Assembly (NCBI GenBank): GCA_910575505.1
Contig: CAJTFK010000005.1
Location: 62,001-126,000 of the forward strand
Direction: 5' to 3'
Source of the DNA: Oscillospiraceae bacterium
Lineage (GTDB): Bacteria; Bacillota; Clostridia; Oscillospirales; Oscillospiraceae
Length of the DNA stretch: 64,000 nucleotides
Made by a program: the position numbers and the translations under genes. Shown here piece by piece: positions 35,753-43,336 of the stretch. Under the pieces are notes generated by a model. The model worked only from the letters and a program-made list of their open reading frames with translations. It ran no database searches and was not told the origin of the DNA. Position 1 is the first letter of the stretch; every line of letters begins with the position of its first letter.

Positions 35753-35910
35753 TGTACTATATCCATATACCCGCCAGCGAATATTTCGCATAATTTGGAT
35801 GCCCCGGGGCTTCTGTCTCTGTTGCTTTTCCGCAACTTATCCAGTTCCTTCACCCTGTCCCGTTCTGTCACTTTTTTATGAGACGGGTGTGTACCGGCGC
35901 TGTGTGGTTA

Positions 35911-35939
35911 TTGACACCGCTGTTCCTTTCCGGTATAAT
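35911..35939 (+). promoter_or_regulatory. Promoter of the FIST-MCP operon
   Basis: Perfect TTGACA and TATAAT with a 17-bp spacer, 45 bp before the GTG start of the FIST gene. Confidence 0.88.
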
Positions 35940-35983
35940 TGGAAAGCTAAGCCATTATGAATATTAGAGGAGGAGACAGCGGC

Positions 35984-37039
35984 GTGAAACAGTCTTTCGG
36001 TATGAGTCAGAGCGGAAATCTGAAGGAGGCCCTCCGGGGGCTCCACTCTCCCCAGTTTATCATGCTGTTATCCAACCAGCCGCAGTTCGAGGAGCATGTC
36101 AAGGAGCTGGAGCGGTGCTTTCCCGGCGTTCCCAGCATTGGCTGCATTGGTATGAGCTATCAGACCCAGGTGGTGGAGAACGGCGTGGGGGTCATCGCCT
36201 TTTCCGACGGAGTGAAGGCCGCCGCCGGCGTCCTGGAGGACGTGACCACCATGCCGGTGAAGTACATCCACCGGCTGGAGCGGGATGTGCAGGCCGTGGG
36301 CGGCTCCCGTCAGGATACGGTGTGCATTGACTTCTGCGCCGGAAATGACGCCTGCGTGCTGACGACTATCAACACCGTTCTCCAGCGGACAGGCATCCCC
36401 CTGGTGGGCGGAACCGGCGACCAGGGCCGTGTTTCGGTAAACGGCCGGGTCTATGAGAACGCGGTGGCCTATGGAATGGTCCGGAATCTGAACGGCCGGG
36501 TGAAGACCTATAAGGAAAATATTTATCATCAATATGGAAATTACCGTTTCATTGCCTCCAACACCGACCGGGCCAATTATATACTGGGCTCCCTGAACGG
36601 GAAACCGGCCAAGCAGGTCTACGAGAGCATCCTCCATGTGACGGACCAGGAGATCCTGACCCGGACCTTCCAAAATCCGTTCGGCAAAATCAACGGGGAT
36701 GACACCTGCATTATCTCCATCAAGGAGGTCCATGGAAACGCCCTGGCCTGCTTCCGCCAGGTCAACGACTCCGACGTGCTGATTCTCCTGGAGCTGGGGG
36801 ATTATCAGGCCATAACGAAGAACACCATCCAGCAGATCTGCCGGGACTTCCCCCGCCGTTCCGCGATTTTCTCGGTGAACTGCCTGTTCCGCTACAAGCT
36901 GTTTTCCGAGCGGAATTACATGCAGACCTATCTGCGGGAGATGTCGGCGCTGGGCAGCCACGTCGGCTTCGTGGGATACGGGGAGCATTATAACAACCGC
37001 TTTGTCAACCAGTCCATGACCTGCGTCGTGTTTGAGTAA
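35984..37039 (+). CDS. FIST-domain sensory protein
   Basis: 351 aa. The N-terminal FIST region ([43 protein letters not shown]) and FIST C-terminal region ([20 protein letters not shown], ...[16 protein letters not shown]) are visible. FIST domains are thought to bind small ligands such as amino acids. The GTG at 35984 with GAGGAGGAG upstream is preferred to an ATG at 35957 that lacks a ribosome binding site. First gene of a two-gene operon with a soluble chemotaxis transducer, so it probably supplies the sensory input. Confidence 0.85.
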   Translation: MKQSFGMSQSGNLKEALRGLHSPQFIMLLSNQPQFEEHVKELERCFPGVPSIGCIGMSYQTQVVENGVGVIAFSDGVKAAAGVLEDVTTMPVKYIHRLERDVQAVGGSRQDTVCIDFCAGNDACVLTTINTVLQRTGIPLVGGTGDQGRVSVNGRVYENAVAYGMVRNLNGRVKTYKENIYHQYGNYRFIASNTDRANYILGSLNGKPAKQVYESILHVTDQEILTRTFQNPFGKINGDDTCIISIKEVHGNALACFRQVNDSDVLILLELGDYQAITKNTIQQICRDFPRRSAIFSVNCLFRYKLFSERNYMQTYLREMSALGSHVGFVGYGEHYNNRFVNQSMTCVVFE

Positions 37040-37053
37040 GGGAGGTGCGGAGT

Positions 37054-38001
37054 ATGTTATTTTCGGGTTCGGGAAAACGCCGGCAGACGCCGGTTCAGGA
37101 GGAAAAGAGTCTCTATCCGGTGCTGCACGTGGCCGGCAGTCTGAAGTCCTATCAGAAGGAGCTGGTGAAAAAGGAGGTTGCCTCCCTGTCGGAGCTGAGC
37201 ATGGTGGGGACCACCTTTTCCGGCGTGCTGAAGGAGGCGGACCACTTTCAGGCAAAGCTCCAGGACATGGGCCAATCCTTTTCCAGCATCGACCAGACGG
37301 CGGAGCAGTTTGACCAAGTGCGGGATGAGATTGCCCAGGCTGTGACAGAGGCGCAGGCCCAGATGGGCGCCCTGGGGGAGACCTCCATGGCGGTGCAGAA
37401 ATCCTATGAGGAAATGGCGGTGACCTTCTCCCACCTCCAGTCCGCCATTCAGGACATTCAGAAGTGCATGGGCAAAATTGTGTCCATTGCGGACCAGACC
37501 AACATTCTGGCCATCAACGCCTCCATTGAGGCGGCCCGGGCCGGCGTGGAGGGCCGGGGCTTCGCGGTGGTGGCCGCCCAGGTCAAGGAGCTGGCCAAGG
37601 AGATCAAGGTGCTGGCCGGAGAGGTGGATACGGGCGTCTGTGAGGTGGAGGTTCAGGCCGGCCAGCTCAGCGCCAGCATCTCGTCGTCTCAGCAGACCCT
37701 GGGGAAGGGCACGGATATTGTGGCCCAGGCCGACGAGAGCTTTCATAAGATTACGGCGGCGGCAGAGGGCTCCGCCTCCGTGCAGACGGAGATTTCCCAG
37801 GTGATTGAGGTATCCCGGACGAACCTGCAGACCATCTGCCGGTTTTTCGACCAGATGAAAGACCGGTATCAGGAGGTTGTCAAGCACATTGACCAGGCCA
37901 GCCGCCTGGGTACCACGAAGAGCGCCATGTTTGAGGACATGGACAACATGATTTCCCAGCTTCCCCCCATTGTGAAGGATTTTGAGGAGCGGGACGGCTG
38001 A
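37054..38001 (+). CDS. Soluble methyl-accepting chemotaxis-type transducer
   Basis: 315 aa with no membrane helix. Mostly coiled coil; the CheA/CheW-contact hairpin tip [31 protein letters not shown] is well conserved at about residues 147-178. No ligand domain of its own, only a short N-terminal segment. GGGAGG lies 8 bp before the ATG. It starts 14 bp after the FIST gene, suggesting the FIST protein is its detached sensor. No chemotaxis or flagellar genes are in this window. Confidence 0.9.
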   Translation: MLFSGSGKRRQTPVQEEKSLYPVLHVAGSLKSYQKELVKKEVASLSELSMVGTTFSGVLKEADHFQAKLQDMGQSFSSIDQTAEQFDQVRDEIAQAVTEAQAQMGALGETSMAVQKSYEEMAVTFSHLQSAIQDIQKCMGKIVSIADQTNILAINASIEAARAGVEGRGFAVVAAQVKELAKEIKVLAGEVDTGVCEVEVQAGQLSASISSSQQTLGKGTDIVAQADESFHKITAAAEGSASVQTEISQVIEVSRTNLQTICRFFDQMKDRYQEVVKHIDQASRLGTTKSAMFEDMDNMISQLPPIVKDFEERDG

Positions 38002-38028
38002 CGCCGCCCGGGACCGGGGCATAGAGAC

Positions 38029-38072
38029 AGGGCATATCCTTCTTTCCGACGGAAGAAGGATATGCCCTTTTC
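38029..38072 (+). terminator. Terminator of the FIST-MCP operon
   Basis: 16-bp perfect stem AGGGCATATCCTTCTT / AAGAAGGATATGCCCT, 8-nt loop, then TTTT, 28 bp past the transducer stop. Confidence 0.9.
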
Positions 38073-38144
38073 GGCAGACCGGTCTGATGGGGAGGAAGCG
38101 GCCCGGCACAGCCGGGGGATTTCTTCCATCCACACGCCCCAAAA

Positions 38145-38933
38145 TTATTTTCCGGGGATTTCCCCCACGCCTTTCAAAATGAACCGGGGGCGGTAAGGGA
38201 ACTGCTCACAGGTCTCCCGGTCCGACACGCCGGAGAGCACCAGCACTGTGTCCAGGCCGGTCTCGATGCCGGCGATGATGTCCGTGTCCATCCGGTCGCC
38301 CACCATGACCGCGTTCTCGGAGTGAACCCCCAGCATCCGGAGCCCCGCCCGCATCATCAGGGGGTTGGGCTTTCCCACGAAATAGGCCTGCTTTCCCGTG
38401 GCCAGCTCAATGGGCGCAATCAACGCCCGGCAGGCCGGGACGATGCCCGCCTCCGCCGGAGCTGTCAGGTCGGAGTTTGTGCCGATCAGCTTCGCGCCGG
38501 CGTTGACCAGGCGGATGGCCTTCGTAATCTGCTCCAGATTATAGGCCGTGGGCTCCCCGACCACCACGTAGTCCGGATTCACGTCGTTATAGGTGATGCC
38601 CTTGTCATAGAGGGCGTTGGTAATTCCGTGCTCCCCCACCACATAGGCGCTGCATCCCGGCGATTGGCTGTCCAGGAAGTGGGCCGTTGCCAGGGCGCTG
38701 GTGTAAAAATGGGACTCGTCTACGTCCAGACCCATCCGGGCCAGCTTCTGCTGGAGCTCCTTGGGGGTGTACTGGCTGGAGTTTGTCAGAAACAAATAGT
38801 TTTTCTTCTCCTTTGCCAGCCAGTCCACGAACTTTCTGACCCCCGGCAAAAGCTGGTTGCCGTGATAAATCACGCCGTCCATATCGCAGATAAAGCCCTT
38901 TTTCTTTCTCAGCTGCTCCATGCGCCGCTCCAT
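38145..38933 (-). CDS. HAD-IIA family phosphatase (NagD/AraL-like)
   Basis: 262 aa cytoplasmic phosphatase. Motif I FICDMDGVIYHG (nucleophile and acid Asp), motif II LFLTNSS, motif III Lys in YFVGKPNPLM, motif IV MVGDRMDTDI; a C2 cap lies between. Acts on small phosphorylated metabolites such as nucleotides or sugar phosphates. An ATG at 38921 (MEQLRKKKG) is an alternative start. Own promoter at 38973-39001. Confidence 0.9.
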   Translation of the reverse strand: MERRMEQLRKKKGFICDMDGVIYHGNQLLPGVRKFVDWLAKEKKNYLFLTNSSQYTPKELQQKLARMGLDVDESHFYTSALATAHFLDSQSPGCSAYVVGEHGITNALYDKGITYNDVNPDYVVVGEPTAYNLEQITKAIRLVNAGAKLIGTNSDLTAPAEAGIVPACRALIAPIELATGKQAYFVGKPNPLMMRAGLRMLGVHSENAVMVGDRMDTDIIAGIETGLDTVLVLSGVSDRETCEQFPYRPRFILKGVGEIPGK

Positions 38934-38972
38934 TCCCAGGGCCGGAGCCCTGTATTAAATTCAGTATAGGAA

Positions 38973-39001
38973 AGTATCCCACATTTTGGGAGATTTGTCA
39001 A
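38973..39001 (-). promoter_or_regulatory. Promoter of the HAD phosphatase gene
   Basis: TTGACA, 17 bp, GATACT on the minus strand, about 35 nt from the start codon. The -35 is perfect, the -10 weaker; a TATACT sits 10 bp further down without a matching -35. Confidence 0.55.
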
Positions 39002-39048
39002 AGGAAATTCTGGAAAGGGGCGGATTTTCCGGGAGGCGGCCGCCGAAC

Positions 39049-39071
39049 AAAAGGGCCCCGAAGGGCCCTTT
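39049..39071 (-). terminator. Terminator after hpf
   Basis: AAAGGGCC / GGCCCTTT stem with 6-nt loop, followed on the minus strand by TTTTGTT, 24 bp past the hpf stop. Confidence 0.7.
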
Positions 39072-39094
39072 CGCGCCTATTCCAGGCGTTTCGC

Positions 39095-39643
39095 CTAATC
39101 CTCGTCGTCGGTGACGATCAGGCCGTAGCCCCCGCTTTTGCGGCGGTAGACAATGGAAAGGCTGTCGTCCTCGCTGCTGCGGAAAACGAAAAAGTTATGG
39201 TCCAGCAGATTCATCTGCAAAATCGCCTCTTCCGTGCTCATGGGCTTTACGGCAAAGCGCTTGGTGCGGACGACCGCAAATTCCTTCTCCTCAGCCACCT
39301 CGAAATCCCCGGAGGGTGCAGGGGCCGGGAACCCCTCGCTCCGCAGGCGCTTGGCCAGGCGGGTCTTGTTCTTGAGAATCTGGCGCTCGATATAGCCGAC
39401 AGCCGCGTCCAGCGCCCCCCGCATATCGCCGTCCGGCGCCTGGGTCTGGGCGCGGAGCAGGGTTCCGCCGCCCCGGATGGTAAGCTCCACCGTACACAGG
39501 TGGTTCTTCTCCACCGAGAAGGTCACAGACGCGGTGGTATCCTCGTCCCGAAAATAGCGGTTCAGCTTGGAGATCTTCTTTTCCGCGTATTCCTTGATGG
39601 AATCATTTAGAGAGACCTTTTTGCATGTGTATGTGTACTTCAT
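39095..39643 (-). CDS. hpf: Ribosome hibernation promoting factor, long form
   Basis: 182 aa. N-terminal HPF/RaiA domain (MKYTYTCKKVSLNDSIKEYA, then YFRDEDTTASVTFSVEKN) about 1-100, linker, and C-terminal dimerisation domain (FAVKPMSTEEAILQMNLLDH, FVFRSSEDDSLSIVYRRKSG) about 125-180. Binds the 30S decoding region and joins two 70S ribosomes into inactive 100S particles in stationary phase. Monocistronic; AAAGGAG lies 8 bp before the ATG and a TATTAT -10-like box near 39700. Confidence 0.95.
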   Translation of the reverse strand: MKYTYTCKKVSLNDSIKEYAEKKISKLNRYFRDEDTTASVTFSVEKNHLCTVELTIRGGGTLLRAQTQAPDGDMRGALDAAVGYIERQILKNKTRLAKRLRSEGFPAPAPSGDFEVAEEKEFAVVRTKRFAVKPMSTEEAILQMNLLDHNFFVFRSSEDDSLSIVYRRKSGGYGLIVTDDED

Positions 39644-39824
39644 TGCGATCGCTCCTTTCGTGTGAAAGAGGATGGGGCATCCCCTTTTGTATAATATAAC
39701 ACATTTGTGAGGGATTGGAAAGAGAAAAAAGCCTCTTTTTTAAAAATATTCACAAAGGCGGCGGAGCCTGCCCCGCTGCCGGCAGAAATCGGGGAAACCT
39801 GCCGCGGTTCGGCAAAACCTCCTA

Positions 39825-39854
39825 TTTACAAAAAGGGGCGGAACATGGTATGCT
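39825..39854 (+). promoter_or_regulatory. Orphan promoter ahead of a candidate small RNA
   Basis: TTTACA, 18 bp, TATGCT on the plus strand in the hpf-ridA gap. No gene on the plus strand follows; a terminator lies about 65 bp downstream. Confidence 0.5.
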
Positions 39855-39860
39855 GAAGCA

Positions 39861-39924
39861 GGAAGCTTTCCAATATCCCACTCGCTTGGGCCGCACGGCG
39901 CGTATCGCCGGGCGGCTCTTTTTT
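39861..39924 (+). ncRNA. Candidate small RNA of about 65 nt
   Basis: Bounded by the promoter at 39825-39854 and a hairpin at 39890-39918 (GCCGC-A-CGGCG, 5-nt loop, CGCCG-G-GCGGC) followed by TCTTTTTT. No open frame fits. No known family recognised. Its only support is promoter-plus-terminator architecture in an otherwise empty gap. Confidence 0.4.
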
Positions 39925-39928
39925 ACAG

Positions 39929-39961
39929 CCGGCCCGGCTGAAAAGAATTCCGCCGGGCCGG
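39929..39961. repeat. 10-bp GC-rich inverted repeat with GCTGAAAAGAATTCC centre
   Basis: CCGGCCCGGC, 13-nt loop TGAAAAGAATTCC, GCCGGGCCGG. Perfect stem, intergenic. It shares the TGAAAAGAAT string with the palindrome at 35714-35752. Confidence 0.7.
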
Positions 39962-39989
39962 GAAGGCCGCACAGAGCTCAAAAGATGGG

Positions 39990-40025
39990 AAACGCCCCTC
40001 CTTTCCATAAAAAGAAGGGGCGTTT
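39990..40025 (-). terminator. Terminator of the patB-nhaC-ridA operon
   Basis: AAACGCCCCTCCTT / AAGAAGGGGCGTTT, 14 bp with one mismatch, loop TCCATAAA, 12 bp past the ridA stop. Confidence 0.8.
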
Positions 40026-40037
40026 GAAGTAAAGAAA

Positions 40038-40412
40038 TTATTTGACGGCGACTGCCTCGATCTCGCAGAGGACGGCCTTGGGCAGATCCTTCACCGCCAC
40101 GCAGGACCGGGCAGGCTTGGAGGTGAAGAATTTGGCGTAGACCTCGTTGAAGGCGGCGAAATCGCCCATGTCCGCCAGGAAGCAGGTGGTCTTAATCACG
40201 CCGTCCATGCCGTACCCGGCGGCGCGGAGAATGGCGGCCACATTTTTGCAGCTCTGCTCCGCCTGAGCGGCGATGCCGGCGGGGATCTCGCCGGTGGCGG
40301 GGTCCACGGGGATCTGGCCGGAGGTGAAGATGAAATCGCCGGCAGTCCAGGCCTGGGAGTAGGGGCCGATGGCGCCGGGGGCGTCGGTGGTGGAAATGAC
40401 TTTCTTGTCCAT
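40038..40412 (-). CDS. ridA: RidA family 2-iminoacid deaminase
   Basis: 124 aa. MDKKVISTTDAPGAIGPYSQ and the active-site segment KPARSCVAVKDLPKAVLCEI with the substrate-binding Arg and the C-terminal Glu. RidA hydrolyses reactive 2-aminoacrylate and other imines released by PLP lyases. TAAGGAGG lies 9 bp before the ATG at 40412. Last gene of the operon after a C-S lyase and a transporter, which fits cleaning up the aminoacrylate that the lyase would release. Confidence 0.93.
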   Translation of the reverse strand: MDKKVISTTDAPGAIGPYSQAWTAGDFIFTSGQIPVDPATGEIPAGIAAQAEQSCKNVAAILRAAGYGMDGVIKTTCFLADMGDFAAFNEVYAKFFTSKPARSCVAVKDLPKAVLCEIEAVAVK

Positions 40413-40486
40413 AGTGAGGGACCTCCTTAAAAATAACAGATATCCGGCCCCTGTTTCAGGGCCTTCGGGTTGTTGCGGACAGGGAC

Positions 40487-41836
40487 TCAGCGCTTGCCGG
40501 CAGCGGCTTCCTGCTTCCGGGCAAACTCCTTTTCCTCGGGGGTCCGGAGCAGACCGCATTGGATGGTGACGCAGGTGAAGATAATCAGAGCGAACATGTA
40601 GAAGGAGTAGGGCAGGATGTCCAAAGGCGTGCAGCCCGCCAGCTCCGTGACAATGAGGATGCCGCCGTCATGGGGCATCAGGGCCAGGAAGGCGCAGGCG
40701 AAGATGTCCACCAGGCTGGCCAGCCGCTTGGGGGCGATGCCGTATTTGCCGCCGATTTCCTTGGCGATGGGGCAGGTGACAATGATGCCGATGGTGTTGT
40801 TCACCAGCGCGGCGGAGAGCACGCCGGACAGCAGGCCGATGCCGTACTCGGCGCCCCGGCGGTTGCTGATTTTGGAGGTGATGGCGTTGACCATCCACTC
40901 CACGCCGCCGTAGAAGCGGACCAGACCGATGATGCCGGAGACCAGAGCGGCCACGATGCTGATGGAGAACATGTCGCTCATGCCGCCGCCGATGGCCTGG
41001 ACCCACTCGAAAAAGCCCACGGTGCCCATGGCCAGGCCGATGACGCCCGTCATCAGGATGCCCACGAACAGGACCACCGCCACGTTGATGCCCATAAGGG
41101 CCGTGACCAGGACCACGATGTAGGGCAGGACCTGAATGATATTGAAGGAGCCGGCCTCGATAGCGCCGGAACCGTGTCCGCCCAAAACGCCGTAGAGCAC
41201 CATGGCGATGACGGCGGCAGGCAGGGCCATGAAGAAGTTCATCCGGAACTTGTCCCGCATCTCAGAGCCGCAGCCCTGAGCGGCGGAAATGGTGGTGTCG
41301 GAAATCATGGACAGGTTATCGCCGAAATAGGAACCGCCGATGACCGCTGCGCCCACAATGGCGGGATTCAGGCCTGCTCCCTGGGCCACGCCGATGGCCA
41401 CGGGGGCCATGGCTGCGATGGTGCCCATGGAGGTGCCGATGGCTGTGGAGATGAAGCAGCACATCAGGAACACGCCGGGGATCAGCAGGGAGACGGGGAT
41501 GAAATGCAGCGCCAGGTTGATGACGGAATCTTTGCCGCCCATGGCCGCTGCGGCGCCCTGGAACCCGCCGGCCATCAGGTAGATGAGAATAATCATCATG
41601 ACGCCGGAATTGCCCATGCCCTCGCAGAATACGTCCAGCTTTTGGCTGACTTTCACCTGGGGGGCCAGCAGCAGCGCCACGGCGATGCCGGCCAGCAGAG
41701 CCACGTGGCGGGGGAACTGGCCGAAGGGGCTCTCCACGCCCATCAGGGTGAAGGTAATGCCGCAGCCGATGTACAGGGCCAGGAACACGATCAGTGGCAG
41801 GAATGCGGACGCGCCTAGTTTTTTCTGGTTTTCCAT
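40487..41836 (-). CDS. NhaC-family antiporter / amino acid transporter (paralogue 2)
   Basis: 449 aa, about eleven helices. GASAFLPLIVFLALYIGCGI, QFPRHVALLAG and GGSYFGDNLSMISDTTISAA align with the transporter at 29849, so the two are paralogues. It lies between patB and ridA under a sigma-54 promoter, suggesting uptake of the amino acid that PatB cleaves (cystathionine, cystine or similar), though a plain Na+/H+ antiporter is not excluded. Confidence 0.88.
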   Translation of the reverse strand: MENQKKLGASAFLPLIVFLALYIGCGITFTLMGVESPFGQFPRHVALLAGIAVALLLAPQVKVSQKLDVFCEGMGNSGVMMIILIYLMAGGFQGAAAAMGGKDSVINLALHFIPVSLLIPGVFLMCCFISTAIGTSMGTIAAMAPVAIGVAQGAGLNPAIVGAAVIGGSYFGDNLSMISDTTISAAQGCGSEMRDKFRMNFFMALPAAVIAMVLYGVLGGHGSGAIEAGSFNIIQVLPYIVVLVTALMGINVAVVLFVGILMTGVIGLAMGTVGFFEWVQAIGGGMSDMFSISIVAALVSGIIGLVRFYGGVEWMVNAITSKISNRRGAEYGIGLLSGVLSAALVNNTIGIIVTCPIAKEIGGKYGIAPKRLASLVDIFACAFLALMPHDGGILIVTELAGCTPLDILPYSFYMFALIIFTCVTIQCGLLRTPEEKEFARKQEAAAGKR

Positions 41837-41966
41837 TTGTTTTCTCCTCTCTCATTCACACATGTGGTTGATATTGTCAGCGTACGGCCGGGTGCGGAGC
41901 CCCGGCCGCGCGTCAGACCTTGCGTGCCGCCTCAACGCGGAATCGGATGCCGGGGAGTCCCTTCTC

Positions 41967-43142
41967 TCAGCGGGCCCGGATGGCCTTCTCCAGCTGGGTC
42001 AGGGCCTTCTCGATGGTGGAGCGGGGGCATGCGGCATTGAGCCGCAGGAAGCCGCTTCCGCCTGCGCCGAAATCCGTGCCCTTGCCGAAGGCCACGCCGG
42101 CTTTGTCCACGCAGAAGCGGTGGAGGGCCTCGTCGTCCAGCCCTAAGCCCCGGGCGTCAATCCAGTTGAGATAGGTGGCCTCGGGCAGGTTGGGTTTCAG
42201 CTCCGGCAGGTGCTCCCTGCAGAAATCATAGATGAAGCGCATGTTGTCCGCCAGGTAGACCTGGAGCTCTTCCAGCCAGGCTTCGCCCTTCTCATAGGCC
42301 GCCATGGTGGCCACCAGGCTGAAGCAGTTGTTCCGGGCAATGTCCATCCGCTTGAGCTCTGCCACATATTGGTCTTTCCGCCCCTCGGTGTCGAAAATAA
42401 TGGTGGAGGACTGGAGACCCGCCAGGTTGAAGGTTTTGCTGGGGGCGATGAAGGTGGTGGTGACGGCGGCAATGTCCGGAGAGACGGAGGCCATGCAGGT
42501 GTGCTTGCGGCCGTTCAGCATCAGGTCGGAGTGGATTTCGTCGGAGAGGATCTTCACGCCGTAACGGACGCAGAGGCCGCCCACAGCCTTCAGCTCCTCC
42601 GGGGTCCAGACCCGGCCCACGGGGTTGTGGGGGTTGCAGAGGATGAAGTATTTTGCACCGTCCCTGGCCTTGGCCTCGAAGTCCTCCAGGTCCATGGTAT
42701 AATAACCGTCTTCGTCCCGCTTCAGGGGACTGACCACCAGGGTCCGGCCGGTGTTCTCCACCACGTCGGCAAAGGGGTGATACACCGGCTGCTGAATGAT
42801 GATTTTGTCCCCGGGCTGGGTGAACATGTTCAGCACCATCCGCATGGCAGGGACCACGCCGGGGGCGAAGGCCATTTTATTGATTTCCGGCAGCCAGCCG
42901 TTCCGCTTCTGCTGCCATGCGGCGATGGACTCGAAATACCTTGGCGTCCGCCAGGTGTAGCCGAAGATTCCCTGATCGGCTCGCTCCTTGATTGCCTCCA
43001 CGACGCAGGGGGCGGTGCGGAAATCCATGTCGGCAATCCACAGGGGGATGACCTGATTGGTGCCGTAGTGCAGTTCTGCCTCCTCAAATTTGGCCGCGTA
43101 GTTTTGGGAGCGGTCTACGACTTCGTCGAAATTATAGGGCAT
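41967..43142 (-). CDS. patB: MalY/PatB family PLP-dependent cystathionine beta-lyase
   Basis: 391 aa, fold type I. PLP lysine in APSKTFNLAGLQ; CNPHNPVGRVW, ILSDEIHSDL and the late GFLRLNAACPRS Arg segment are the standard MalY/PatB signatures. Cleaves the C-S bond of cystathionine or cysteine conjugates to 2-aminoacrylate (then pyruvate and ammonia). Two ATGs are possible; the one at 43142 gives proper spacing from AAAGGAG and the usual N-terminus MPYNFDEVVDR. First gene of the sigma-54 operon. Confidence 0.9.
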   Translation of the reverse strand: MPYNFDEVVDRSQNYAAKFEEAELHYGTNQVIPLWIADMDFRTAPCVVEAIKERADQGIFGYTWRTPRYFESIAAWQQKRNGWLPEINKMAFAPGVVPAMRMVLNMFTQPGDKIIIQQPVYHPFADVVENTGRTLVVSPLKRDEDGYYTMDLEDFEAKARDGAKYFILCNPHNPVGRVWTPEELKAVGGLCVRYGVKILSDEIHSDLMLNGRKHTCMASVSPDIAAVTTTFIAPSKTFNLAGLQSSTIIFDTEGRKDQYVAELKRMDIARNNCFSLVATMAAYEKGEAWLEELQVYLADNMRFIYDFCREHLPELKPNLPEATYLNWIDARGLGLDDEALHRFCVDKAGVAFGKGTDFGAGGSGFLRLNAACPRSTIEKALTQLEKAIRAR

Positions 43143-43196
43143 AATGGACATTCTCCTTTCATTGCTTGCAGCTGTGTGGTGGATACCGGATTATAG

Positions 43197-43213
43197 AGCA
43201 ATTCCTGTGCCAA
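43197..43213 (-). promoter_or_regulatory. Sigma-54 promoter of the patB-nhaC-ridA operon
   Basis: Minus strand reads TTGGCACAGGAATTGCT, matching the -24 (TGGCAC) and -12 (TTGCT) elements with correct spacing, 55 bp before the patB start. A sigma-54 activator gene ends 120 bp upstream. Confidence 0.88.
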
Positions 43214-43262
43214 AAATCCGGCGGGGCCTTTTTTGTATCTCCTGCTCGATTTCTTCCGGGAA

Positions 43263-43275
43263 AATGGGAGGATTC
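43263..43275 (-). promoter_or_regulatory. Possible activator half-site upstream of patB
   Basis: GAATCCTCCCATT on the minus strand, 11 of 13 matching the half-site GAATTCTCCCGTT of the dyad at 29541-29570, about 50 bp upstream of the sigma-54 promoter. Only one arm is clear. Weak on its own. Confidence 0.3.
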
Positions 43276-43336
43276 CACAAAAAACAGGCGGCAGGCCCGG
43301 AGGGAGAGAAAAAACAGGGGAATAATAGGGCGAAGT

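Larger units (their letters stand above)
35027..35910. other. Repeat-rich intergenic region, no gene seen
   Basis: Nearly 900 bp without a convincing coding region. It contains a 21-bp perfect hairpin (35301-35345), a MITE-like element (35348-35516) and a 19-bp perfect palindrome (35714-35752), listed separately. The remainder shows nothing recognisable. Confidence 0.6.
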
